The notes under the pieces were generated by a model. The model ran no database searches and was not told the origin of the DNA. It saw only the letters and a program-made list of their open reading frames with translations. A stretch of 64,000 nucleotides of DNA from Anaerolineales bacterium (lineage in GTDB: Bacteria > Chloroflexota > Anaerolineae > 4572-78 > J111), in contig JACKAT010000009.1 in assembly GCA_020634935.1 (NCBI GenBank), positions 1 through 64,000 of the forward strand, in the 5' to 3' direction. Each line of letters starts with the position of its first letter. Positions within the stretch are counted from its first letter, which is position 1. Shown piece by piece: positions 17,282 to 25,779 of this stretch. The position numbers and the translations under genes were made by a program.

Positions 17282-18052
17282 ATGGTGTCCGACAAACCAC
17301 TGCTTGAGCTCAAAGGTGTATCTAAACGTTTCGGCGCGGTTCAGGCGCTGACCAAGGTTGACTTTTTCTGTTACCCCGGTGAGGTGATGGCCCTGGTCGG
17401 CGATAACGGCGCGGGCAAATCAACGCTGATTAAAGGTATTGCGGGGATCTACCCGTTTGACGAAGGTGAAGTTTATTACGACGGAAAGCAGGTTCATATC
17501 CACAGTCCCAAAGATTGCGCCGCGTTGGGCATTGAAATTGTATACCAGGATTTGGCGCTGGCCGATAACCTTGACGTGGTCGCCAATATGTTTCTGGGTC
17601 GGGAACGCGTGCTGCCACCGTGGCGGCTCGACGAAGCCAGTATGGAGAAGGACTGTGTCAAAACGCTCGACTCGTTGTCGGTGACCACGCTGCGTTCGGT
17701 GCGGCAGCCGGTGGCCAGTTTGTCGGGGGGGCAGCGGCAGGCTATCGCGGTGGCTAAAGCGGTGATGTGGAATTCGCGGCTGGTCATCCTCGACGAGCCG
17801 ACAGCCGCTTTAGGGGTGGCTCAAACCCGGCAGGTGCTGGACCTGGTGCGCCGTTTGGCCGATAAAGGGCTGGCCGTGGTGTTGATCTCGCACAACTTGC
17901 ATGATATCTTCGAAGTAACCGACCGGATTACGGTCCTCCGGCTCGGCCAAAAAGTCCGAGAATTTAGAACATCGGAAACAACTCAACAGGAAGTTGTTCA
18001 CGCAATCACAGCAGGGAAGCTGCAAGAAGTTCCAGGGATGGTGAAATCATGA
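17282..18052 (+). CDS. Sugar ABC importer ATPase, single-domain (XylG-like)
   Basis: This 256-residue cytoplasmic ATPase drives sugar uptake with the permease that follows. It has Walker A GDNGAGKST (40-48), the Q-loop YQD, signature LSGGQRQ, Walker B LVILDEP and switch histidine in LISHN, so it should be catalytically intact. Most CUT2 importers have a double ATPase of about 500 residues; this one has a single domain and would work as a dimer. AAGGAGG lies 3-9 bases before the ATG. Its end overlaps the permease start by 4 bases (ATGA). The substrate is probably a pentose or similar monosaccharide. Confidence 0.93.
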   Translation: MVSDKPLLELKGVSKRFGAVQALTKVDFFCYPGEVMALVGDNGAGKSTLIKGIAGIYPFDEGEVYYDGKQVHIHSPKDCAALGIEIVYQDLALADNLDVVANMFLGRERVLPPWRLDEASMEKDCVKTLDSLSVTTLRSVRQPVASLSGGQRQAIAVAKAVMWNSRLVILDEPTAALGVAQTRQVLDLVRRLADKGLAVVLISHNLHDIFEVTDRITVLRLGQKVREFRTSETTQQEVVHAITAGKLQEVPGMVKS

Positions 18053-19290
18053 GTGTAAAAAATTCAACTACAGCCTCAGAAAGTGCGTTGATGGCCGGCC
18101 AAGCGGCCCAGTCGCCGTCAGAATATATTCAATCTTACCTCAAACGGGTGACGTCGGGCGATCTCGGTTCGCTGCCCATCATTTTAGGGCTGATCCTTAT
18201 CGCCATTATTTTCCAGTCACAAAACGAGAATTTTCTAACGGCGCGAAACTTTGTCAACTTGATCGTGCAGATGGCCGGGGTGACCACCATTGCCTACGGC
18301 GTGGTCTTTGTTTTGCTCATCGGGGAAATCGATTTGTCGATCGGTTACGTGAGCGCGGTAGCCGCCGTCACAATGACCCTGCTGCTGCGGGAACCGGGCG
18401 GCTGGCCCTGGTATGCGGCTTTGGGGCTGGCGTTAGTCGCCGTGGCGCTGATTGGGATGGTACAAGGGTTAATCATTACTACCTTTCAACTCCCCTCATT
18501 CGTGGTTACGCTGGCCGGGCTGCTGGCCTGGAACGGCGTCGTGCTGATTATGATCGGCGGGGCCGGCACGGTGATCATTCAAGATAGTGTCATCGTAGGC
18601 ATTGCCAACTACTTTTTACCGGCGATTTGGGGCTGGATTTTAGCGCTTGTGTTTGTCGCAGGTTACACGTTGACGCGCGTCAGACAAGTTATAGCGCGGC
18701 GCAATCAGGGCCTATCGACGACGCCCATGCTAATTGTGGTCCTTCAAATTGTTGGGCTAGCAATTTTATCGCTGCTGGCCGTCTATGTCTGCAATCATGA
18801 TCGCGGGGTCCCGTTTGTCGGGATTATCCTCCTGGTCTTCCTGGTCGGCTTTTCGTTCTTGGCGACCAAAACGCCTTTTGGCCGGTATGTGTATGCGGTT
18901 GGGGGCAATAAAGAAGCCGCTCGCCGGGCCGGGATTTCGGTGCAGAGAATTCAGGTGATTGTTTTTATGATTTCGAGTGCGATGGCCGGGATGGGCGGGA
19001 TTATTCTGGCCTCGCGGCTGCGTTCGGTGGATACGGCGGCTGGCGGCGGTAACTTACTGCTCAACGCGATTGCGGCGGCGGTTATCGGCGGCACTAGCCT
19101 GTTCGGCGGTAGTGGTCGCGTTTCGAGCGCGGTTTTGGGAGCGTTGATCATCATGAGCGTTGAAAACGGAATGGGCCTGTTGGGCCTCAGTTCCGGGGTG
19201 AAGTTTGTGATAACCGGGCTGGTCTTGCTCCTGGCGGTACTGGTCGATGCGATTTCGCGGCGCAGCCGGACGCAGTCGGGCCTGGCTTAA
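18049..19290 (+). CDS. Sugar ABC importer permease (XylH/CUT2 type)
   Basis: A 413-residue integral membrane protein with about ten hydrophobic segments after a 40-residue soluble N-terminus. The family's EIDLSIGYVSAVAA motif and the C-terminal NAIAAAVIGGTSLFGGSGRV motif are clear. It forms the membrane channel for the sugar handed over by the binding protein. Its start overlaps the ATPase stop, so they are translated together. The C-terminal GTSLFGG loop is expected to contact the ATPase. Confidence 0.94.
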   Translation: MSVKNSTTASESALMAGQAAQSPSEYIQSYLKRVTSGDLGSLPIILGLILIAIIFQSQNENFLTARNFVNLIVQMAGVTTIAYGVVFVLLIGEIDLSIGYVSAVAAVTMTLLLREPGGWPWYAALGLALVAVALIGMVQGLIITTFQLPSFVVTLAGLLAWNGVVLIMIGGAGTVIIQDSVIVGIANYFLPAIWGWILALVFVAGYTLTRVRQVIARRNQGLSTTPMLIVVLQIVGLAILSLLAVYVCNHDRGVPFVGIILLVFLVGFSFLATKTPFGRYVYAVGGNKEAARRAGISVQRIQVIVFMISSAMAGMGGIILASRLRSVDTAAGGGNLLLNAIAAAVIGGTSLFGGSGRVSSAVLGALIIMSVENGMGLLGLSSGVKFVITGLVLLLAVLVDAISRRSRTQSGLA

Positions 19291-19373
19291 TTGTAAGTGG
19301 GTGAGTTAGTAGGAGAGAACCGCTAAAGCGGTCACTACAAACTTATGGGTTCTAGCAAACAGGTGTAAAATGT

Positions 19374-19712
19374 ATGCGTATTTTGGTTGTAGATGATGAT
19401 GATTATGCGCGTGAAAATATTAAGCAGGTCGCGGCACAACTAGGCTGTACTATTGTCGGCGAAACCTCAGGTGGCTTCGAGGCCGCATGCTTGTCACACT
19501 ATCTTAAGCCGGATGTCATCCTCATGGATTTAGACCCGCCGGCGATGAATGGTCTGGAAGCCACCAGTTTTTGTATCGCTCCGGTGATTATTTTGACCTC
19601 GTTAACATTGTCTGAAATCACCGGGTCGCTGCGAGAAATTGGGGCCAGTGCTTGCCTGACTAAGCCGCTCACCGCCCAATCTTTGGAACGCGCTTTGGCT
19701 GTTGCTCAGTAA
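19374..19712 (+). CDS. Stand-alone receiver domain protein
   Basis: A 112-residue CheY-like receiver without an output domain. D7-D8 form the acidic pair, D52 (LMDLDPP) is the phosphorylation site, T75 (ILTS) and K97 (LTKP) are the switch residues. The short helical C-terminal end fits a bare receiver. AGGTG lies upstream of the ATG. It sits between the permease and the ATPase-kinase fusion, with 20 bases to the latter, so it is the probable partner of that kinase. With no DNA-binding part it must act by protein contact or as a phosphate shuttle. Confidence 0.88.
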   Translation: MRILVVDDDDYARENIKQVAAQLGCTIVGETSGGFEAACLSHYLKPDVILMDLDPPAMNGLEATSFCIAPVIILTSLTLSEITGSLREIGASACLTKPLTAQSLERALAVAQ

Positions 19713-19732
19713 GAAATGGCTAAGGTTTGTTT

Positions 19733-21343
19733 GTGGACCCACTGCTGAGAGTAATTAATCTCTCTAAACGTTTTGGCCGGCTGTCGGTCCTGGAAAAGGT
19801 GAGCTTCGAGGTTTATCCGGGCGAGGTAGTTGGTCTGGCCGGTCGAAGTGGGGCGGGTAAGTCAGTGCTGGCCATGCTGCTGGCCGGCCTGCACACCCCT
19901 AATGAAGGGGCCGTTTATTTTGATGAAAAACGGTTGCACTGGCCGCTTCAATCGCGCCGGTTCAGCATCGAGGTTATTCACCAGGAACCGATCCTGGCCG
20001 AAAACCTGGATATCATCAGCAATATTTTCTTGGGCCGTGAGCTGGGCTGGCCGAAACTCAGTCATCTGCTGAAAATCCCCAACCAGTCCCAAATGGATGT
20101 GGAAGCAGACCGGACTCTGGGTGAACTGGGGGTTCATTTTCCGTCTTTATACGAGAAAGTCTCCAACCTTTCGGCAGAGCAGCGCCAATTGGTGGCCATT
20201 GCCCAGGTCATGACCCAGTCGGCCCGGCTTATTGTTGTCGATGAGCCGACGGTGCTGCTGAGCTATACCTATCAACAGCGTTTCCTCTCTTTAATCCAGC
20301 GTTGGCAAAACGAAGGTGTCTCCGTGATTTTTAGCAGCAAAAATTTAGAGCACTTGTTTGCTGTCACAGACCGGATCATTACCCTCCGCAAAGGGCAAAT
20401 TGTGGCTGTCCACCGCACCGACGAAACCAGCCGCGAAGATATTGTGGCTGAGATGGTGGGGGTGGCCAGCCCGCACCAAATTACCCCGGCGATTTGGGCT
20501 TTGGACAACTATTATCAGGCACGCCAGCAAGCTGAGAAGCTGCGCCATCAGCAAGCCCTGCTGGAAAGAAGCCTGGTTGAACGGGATAACCTCAACCAGC
20601 AGTTAGTTGACCGTCTAGCCGAGCAGGTTGAAGCGCTTGACCAGGCCAACCTGGCGCTGCAAGCCGCCCAACGTCGCCTGCTAACCGAGCGCGAGCAAGA
20701 GCGCAAACGGCTGGCCCGGGAACTGCACGATCAGGTCATTCAGGATTTGTTGAGTGTCAATTATCAGTTAGAAGAAATTGGCTCCAACGGCAATGAGTCA
20801 CCGGCTTTGACGGCTGAGTTGGATGATGTCCGGATCAGTATTCGCCAGATGGTCGGTGATCTGCGCCGAATTTGCGGCAACCTGCGCCCGCCTACTATCG
20901 ATAGTTTGGGCTTGGGTGCGGCCTTGCAATCCTACACCCACGATTGGTGCGAGCGTAATAATATTGCGGTCTCGCTTGACCTGGACGCCAACTTGGGCCG
21001 GCTGCCGGAGGCGATCGAGCTGTCGATCTTTCGGATTGTGCAGGAAGGATTGAATAATATCCGCAAACATGCCCGGGCCAGTGCGGTTGAGATCCGGCTC
21101 AAACATACCTCGCCTCGAACCTTGTTGATCTCTGTCGCCGATAACGGCCAGGGCCTCAAAGCGGGTTTTGACTTGTCGGCTCTGGCGGCAGAAGAGCATT
21201 ATGGCCTGCTCGGCATCAGCGAGCGGGTAGCGCTTTTGGGTGGCCGCCTCCGGCTGCAAAACCAGCGCGGCGGAGGTCTGCTGCTTCAGGTTGAAATTCC
21301 CCATCCCCGCGTCGGCGTCGCGGTTGATACGATTAATTTGTAG
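19733..21343 (+). CDS. Importer-type ATPase fused to a NarX-type histidine kinase
   Basis: Two domains in one frame. Residues 5-245 are a sugar-importer ATPase like the 17282 protein: Walker A GRSGAGKSV, Q in HQEP and Walker B LIVVDEP are kept, but the signature is LSAEQRQ and the switch histidine is lysine (FSSKN instead of ISHN), so ATP turnover is probably impaired. A coiled coil (about 260-330) leads to a HisKA_3 helix with the phospho-histidine in ERKRLARELHDQVIQ, then an HATPase domain with an asparagine box (QEGLNNIRKHARAS) and DNGQG. No membrane segment. Start: GTG at 19733, spaced 7 bases from AAGG; a TTG at 19727 is too close to it. I infer that it reads transporter state and signals to the neighbouring receivers. 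Confidence 0.9.
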   Translation: MDPLLRVINLSKRFGRLSVLEKVSFEVYPGEVVGLAGRSGAGKSVLAMLLAGLHTPNEGAVYFDEKRLHWPLQSRRFSIEVIHQEPILAENLDIISNIFLGRELGWPKLSHLLKIPNQSQMDVEADRTLGELGVHFPSLYEKVSNLSAEQRQLVAIAQVMTQSARLIVVDEPTVLLSYTYQQRFLSLIQRWQNEGVSVIFSSKNLEHLFAVTDRIITLRKGQIVAVHRTDETSREDIVAEMVGVASPHQITPAIWALDNYYQARQQAEKLRHQQALLERSLVERDNLNQQLVDRLAEQVEALDQANLALQAAQRRLLTEREQERKRLARELHDQVIQDLLSVNYQLEEIGSNGNESPALTAELDDVRISIRQMVGDLRRICGNLRPPTIDSLGLGAALQSYTHDWCERNNIAVSLDLDANLGRLPEAIELSIFRIVQEGLNNIRKHARASAVEIRLKHTSPRTLLISVADNGQGLKAGFDLSALAAEEHYGLLGISERVALLGGRLRLQNQRGGGLLLQVEIPHPRVGVAVDTINL

Positions 21344-21537
21344 CTGCGTTCTGTCTCCCCCTGACTTATTGACTAGCGGAAACAACAAAGGTTCTATTGT
21401 CACCCACCTGTAGATATGTTACAATGATTCGAGGTTAACAAAACTCAACGCAATTTGTAGCCTCGAATATGACTATGAACTTCAGACCCATGTTCCTCTC
21501 TATTTTTTCCTGTGTGCGGTAACGATTTAGGATAAGT

Positions 21538-21567
21538 ACGTCACTTGTCTGCCCAAGTGACGTTTTT
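21538..21567 (+). terminator. Rho-independent terminator
   Basis: ACGTCACTTG (21538-21547) pairs with CAAGTGACGT (21554-21563) around TCTGCC, followed by TTTT. It closes the importer/kinase locus. It lies 20 bases before the next gene start, so it might instead act in that gene's leader. Confidence 0.8.
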
Positions 21568-21587
21568 CATCTGGATTAGAGGAGTGT

Positions 21588-24026
21588 ATGACAACCGACC
21601 GAGAAGCCTATCTAGAAGCCTCAGTTAAAACAGCCAACAATCTCAAATCGATTGCCGAGTCCCAAGCGCTTAGAGATTTATCGCGATTGTCCCTGCCTGA
21701 AATCGATAATGTGGTCAATCAGGTGGCTCAAGTGGTGCCGGCGGGAAACGTTCCGGGCGTCATTCTCAATGGCCTGGCGCGTTTACCGGGGGCGCAGCCG
21801 CCGGCCAAAACGGTCAAACGCGATATTAACTTGCTCTTCAAAGGCGTCGGCCAGGCGCTCGATAAGGCGATGTATGGCGCCTTATTTGCCGGACCGGCTG
21901 CGGTTATTTGGGGGTACCAAAACCTGCTGAAGCTGGCCGGCAAAGACCCCGACCAGGCTTTCCCCGATGGCACCTGGCAATTTTACGTCGATTATGCTAT
22001 GCGCGAAGACGCGGCCCGCCATGTCAACGAGACCCACGGTTTTCATACGGACCTCCAACGCCACCAAATCCAACTCAGTGAAAGTGATCAGGCCACGGCC
22101 TGGGTGATGGCCGCCATCACCTGTCTTCATGCTTATAGCGATCTATTGGAAAATGAGTGGCGGGAGCGCGTTTATACCGACCTGTTGCAAACCATCACCC
22201 AAAATGACCCTAAAGCCGAACAGTACGCCCAACTTTATGCGCTCTGGGCCAAACAGCGTCCCTATATGCGCGGCCAGGATGTTCAAGCCAATGAAACCTA
22301 TCCCCGCTACCGGAAACGCAAATTCGATGAGTTCCTGGCCCAGGCCACGGCTGAACTTCCGGCGGCCTGGCGCCAACTCTGGCAAGAAAAAATTCAGGCA
22401 GCGGCTGAAGAACGATTACCGGCCTATCGGCAGCAGATGTCGCTTTTAACTTTTCTCGATCCGGGCGCTAACGACGAAACCCATACCCCTATCTCGCTCA
22501 AAAAAGCCCATATCGCTGTGATTCATCAGGGGCGTTACTATCTCATTCCGGCCTGTGCGTCTCAAGCCGACCACCCGGCTGATGTCAATACGGTACGGAC
22601 CCAATTGGCGACCCTAATACTTTATCCAGCTAATGTCCGACCGGCGTCGCTGACTGCGCTGGCTACAATGCGGCGATCGGCCTGGCCGGAACTGCGCAAA
22701 AAAATGGGCGACGGGTTGATCAGCGATCTAGACACCTTGCGGCTGGCGCCCATCATCATCAACTGCGACCGGCGCGACCACCAGCTCCCCCTGGCGGCTA
22801 TCCGTCAGGCCGAACGAGGCGTTGGCGACCATCCCATGACCCTGTTCGACACCGGCCAGAGTATGGTGTTTGACCAGTCGGCTATCTTTTTTGACAGCGC
22901 CTGGAGCGCGGCCTTGGCCGAAATTATGACCAATGAGGCTTTAAGCTGGGCCATTTATCTCAGTTCACTGCCTCCGATCCAGGCTCGCCAAACGCGACCC
23001 CATGCCCTGGCCCTAAAAATTCAACCCGCCGATGAAGCGTTGATCCGAAAAACCCCCAGTCTACCCCCCGCAGCTGGGGTAGAAACCGATAAGATCAACC
23101 TGAAGGCATTGCAGCGGTTGCGCCGCCTTTTTAAACGGCGTAACGATTTGATTGAGTTGACCGTTAATGATCTATTGGTGCTGTATCGGGCGATTCACGC
23201 TGTAACATACAAACCATCGGCCAGCTTAATCGCAGACTTAAAAGCGTTGAGCCAGGCTAAAGACACGCAGGCGGCCGCTTCGACCGCTTTAGTAGCGATA
23301 ACCTCGTCGGGCCAAACGAAGCCAGCCATCGTTATTCCGGTCGATGGCAGCCGCCGGACGCCGCGTGACCGCGTCTACCCCATCACGTTTGAGGTCCCGC
23401 TGCAAGAGTTGAATTTGCTGACGCTGCACCGACACTGTATTGAAGCCCTCGACAACTACGCGGCCGGGACCGATGATCGGGCGGCCCATTACACCAACTT
23501 TGATAAACTACAGCGAACTTATCTAACCGCCCTGGCCGGGTTTGGCTTAGTGTTAAGTCGCGCCAAAGATATCGCTACGGCCGGCGAAAGCGCCAGTGTG
23601 GGGGCCATCAAGCTGCTGGCTCACATGCCAGGTTCGCTTCAGCGGATGTTCGACAACATCCCCGACCGGATCGACATCTTGAACGATATCATTCGCGGTG
23701 GTGAAGTTTTGGCCAATATCGGCGCGGTCCCGTCGAGTAGTACGCTCACCCGCTACCTGGCCGCTAAGGATGATCACGATAAAAAAGTGCTGGTCTGGGG
23801 CGTTGCCACGGATGCGGCCGGAGTGATGCGCATCACCTTAAGAGATTTTCGACCGCACGTGCAGGAGTTGATCCAGGCGGATCAAACCGAGATAGCGACT
23901 CGTATTGCTCAGGATTATCTCGACGCCTATGCTGACGGGTTGAATACCTACATCCGAGATTTGCAGCGCATAACCGAAACTAGCCGCGAAACACGCCTGA
24001 CAAAATTGGAGCAAGTAAATGGCTAA
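21588..24026 (+). CDS. Unknown 812-residue protein coupled to two kinases
   Basis: I do not recognise this family. The protein is mostly helical, without a signal peptide. One hydrophobic segment (MYGALFAGPAAVIWGYQNLL, near residue 94) may contact a membrane. Notable stretches are a conserved-looking DGTWQFYVDYAMREDAARH, a basic LRRLFKRRNDLIELTVNDLL region and IPVDGSRRTPRDRVYPITFE. AGAGGAG precedes the ATG. Its stop overlaps the start of the first kinase by 8 bases, so it is made with the kinases and is probably a substrate, scaffold or regulator of them. No catalytic motif is evident. Confidence 0.8.
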   Translation: MTTDREAYLEASVKTANNLKSIAESQALRDLSRLSLPEIDNVVNQVAQVVPAGNVPGVILNGLARLPGAQPPAKTVKRDINLLFKGVGQALDKAMYGALFAGPAAVIWGYQNLLKLAGKDPDQAFPDGTWQFYVDYAMREDAARHVNETHGFHTDLQRHQIQLSESDQATAWVMAAITCLHAYSDLLENEWRERVYTDLLQTITQNDPKAEQYAQLYALWAKQRPYMRGQDVQANETYPRYRKRKFDEFLAQATAELPAAWRQLWQEKIQAAAEERLPAYRQQMSLLTFLDPGANDETHTPISLKKAHIAVIHQGRYYLIPACASQADHPADVNTVRTQLATLILYPANVRPASLTALATMRRSAWPELRKKMGDGLISDLDTLRLAPIIINCDRRDHQLPLAAIRQAERGVGDHPMTLFDTGQSMVFDQSAIFFDSAWSAALAEIMTNEALSWAIYLSSLPPIQARQTRPHALALKIQPADEALIRKTPSLPPAAGVETDKINLKALQRLRRLFKRRNDLIELTVNDLLVLYRAIHAVTYKPSASLIADLKALSQAKDTQAAASTALVAITSSGQTKPAIVIPVDGSRRTPRDRVYPITFEVPLQELNLLTLHRHCIEALDNYAAGTDDRAAHYTNFDKLQRTYLTALAGFGLVLSRAKDIATAGESASVGAIKLLAHMPGSLQRMFDNIPDRIDILNDIIRGGEVLANIGAVPSSSTLTRYLAAKDDHDKKVLVWGVATDAAGVMRITLRDFRPHVQELIQADQTEIATRIAQDYLDAYADGLNTYIRDLQRITETSRETRLTKLEQVNG

Positions 24027-25779
24027 CGACCCTTTAATTGGAAAACAACTGGATGAATACCGTTTAGAAGAGATGCTGGGGCAGGGCGGTATGGCCCGGG
24101 TCTACCGCGCTTTGGATGTGCGCCTGGACCGCTGGGTGGCTATTAAAGTGATCGATGCCTCATTTAGAGACGACACCGATTACATGACTCGCTTTGAGCG
24201 CGAGGCCAAAGCCATTGCCCAACTGGAGCATCCCCACATTGTTAGCCTCTACCGTTATGGCGAAGTTGATGGGGTGCTCTACATGGCCATGCGTTACATT
24301 GAGGGTTCGGCCTTGAATACGCTGTTAAAATCCTATCGTCAGGAAGATAAGTTGATTCCGACGGCGGAAGCTCACCGAGTTATCAACCAGGTCTGCCAGG
24401 CGCTCGATTATGCCCACGGTCGCGGCGTCATCCATCGCGATATCAAACCGGCTAACATTATGCTCGACAAGCAAGGAAACGCCTTTTTGGCCGACTTTGG
24501 CCTGGCTTTAATCAGCGATGTCGGCACCCGAGGCGAAATATTTGGCACACCCCACTACATCTCGCCCGAACAGGCCATGTCCTCGGCCAGCGCCGTGCCA
24601 CAGAGCGATCTGTATGCTATCGGCGTTATTTTGTACGAGATGTTTACCGGCGAACTGCCTTTTGACGCTGATAGCGCCTTGGATGTGGCTATGCTGCATA
24701 TGACCGAGCCGCCACAGCCCCCCAGCGAGATTCGGTCGGAGCTCAGCCCGGAACTAGAGGCGGTCATTCTCAAAACCTTAGAAAAAGAGCCGTCCGACCG
24801 TTACCAATCAGGGGCGGAGTTGATCAAGGCCCTCGATCAAGCCCTAAAAGCTACCAGTCAAGTGTCGCTACCGCTACCGCCGCCGAGTTTATCGATCCCT
24901 TATCGGGTGGCCCAAGACGTAGCGGCTCGACCGCTGCCGCCGCTGCCGGCGGGAGTTACCCCGCCGCCATCATCGCCAAGCGTCGCCTCTCCCTCTCGAG
25001 CGGCCTTACCGGAACAGCCGCCGGCCTCGCCGGTCTCTTCCCCCTCAAAACCGACTCGCCCGCTGGTTTACGCCGGTCTGGGCATCGGGGCGCTTTTGCT
25101 ATTGGGGTTGGTGGCGCTAATCTTGCTGCTGGCCGGTTTTTTCTGGCTGAGAAGCAGCGGTGATGAAACAGTGGCCGACGACGGGGCTGTGACTGCCGAG
25201 GCCAATCCGGACCCGGCCGGAGGGGGCGCTCAAAGCGCCAATGCCGAAAATGGAGCGGCGGGCCAGCCGGCGGTACAGACCGGGGCGGAGGCTGGGGCCG
25301 GGAGTGAGCCCGACGCAGCCGCTGCGGCTCAACCGCCTCCGGCTGAGGTCAACGCTCCCCAGCCATCGCCCACCTATGAGCTGCTACTGGCCAAACATAA
25401 GGGAGACAGCCTATTCCTGGTCAATCAATCCGATCAACCTTTTCCGCTTGGGCCGCTTCAAATGGCGAGCGGTGATCGCCTGCTTAGCTTCAGTGATGTG
25501 GGGCCGGCGACGTTGGCCAGTGGCGAATGTATCTCGGCTTGGAAAGATAAAGGGAAGCCTAAAGCCCCTGACGTATCTTGTAATGAAGTGGGACGGGTTT
25601 CTGTAGGAAATAAAAATCGCTTCTGGGAAAAATCATTTGAAATTTATTATGGCGGCGAGTGGCTTTATACCTGCGAAGAAAAGCAAGACCGCTGTCAGGT
25701 GAGCATTCCCGTTGCTTTAAGTGACAGCCCGGATCGAGTAGGATTTTCCGGGGGCGATGAGGAGGGCGGTGATGAGTGA
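24019..25779 (+). CDS. Membrane Ser/Thr protein kinase 1
   Basis: A 586-residue receptor-like kinase. The kinase domain (14-275) is complete: glycine loop GQGGMARVY, K43 (VAIK), catalytic D141 (HRDIKPAN), D159 (DFG) and YISPEQA. A proline-rich linker follows, then one membrane helix (about 352-380), then an Ala/Glu/Pro-rich spacer and an extracellular domain of about 130 residues with three cysteines near its middle and end. No PASTA repeats, so muropeptide sensing is not indicated. It overlaps the unknown protein upstream and the second kinase downstream by 8 bases each. Confidence 0.93.
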   Translation: MANDPLIGKQLDEYRLEEMLGQGGMARVYRALDVRLDRWVAIKVIDASFRDDTDYMTRFEREAKAIAQLEHPHIVSLYRYGEVDGVLYMAMRYIEGSALNTLLKSYRQEDKLIPTAEAHRVINQVCQALDYAHGRGVIHRDIKPANIMLDKQGNAFLADFGLALISDVGTRGEIFGTPHYISPEQAMSSASAVPQSDLYAIGVILYEMFTGELPFDADSALDVAMLHMTEPPQPPSEIRSELSPELEAVILKTLEKEPSDRYQSGAELIKALDQALKATSQVSLPLPPPSLSIPYRVAQDVAARPLPPLPAGVTPPPSSPSVASPSRAALPEQPPASPVSSPSKPTRPLVYAGLGIGALLLLGLVALILLLAGFFWLRSSGDETVADDGAVTAEANPDPAGGGAQSANAENGAAGQPAVQTGAEAGAGSEPDAAAAAQPPPAEVNAPQPSPTYELLLAKHKGDSLFLVNQSDQPFPLGPLQMASGDRLLSFSDVGPATLASGECISAWKDKGKPKAPDVSCNEVGRVSVGNKNRFWEKSFEIYYGGEWLYTCEEKQDRCQVSIPVALSDSPDRVGFSGGDEEGGDE

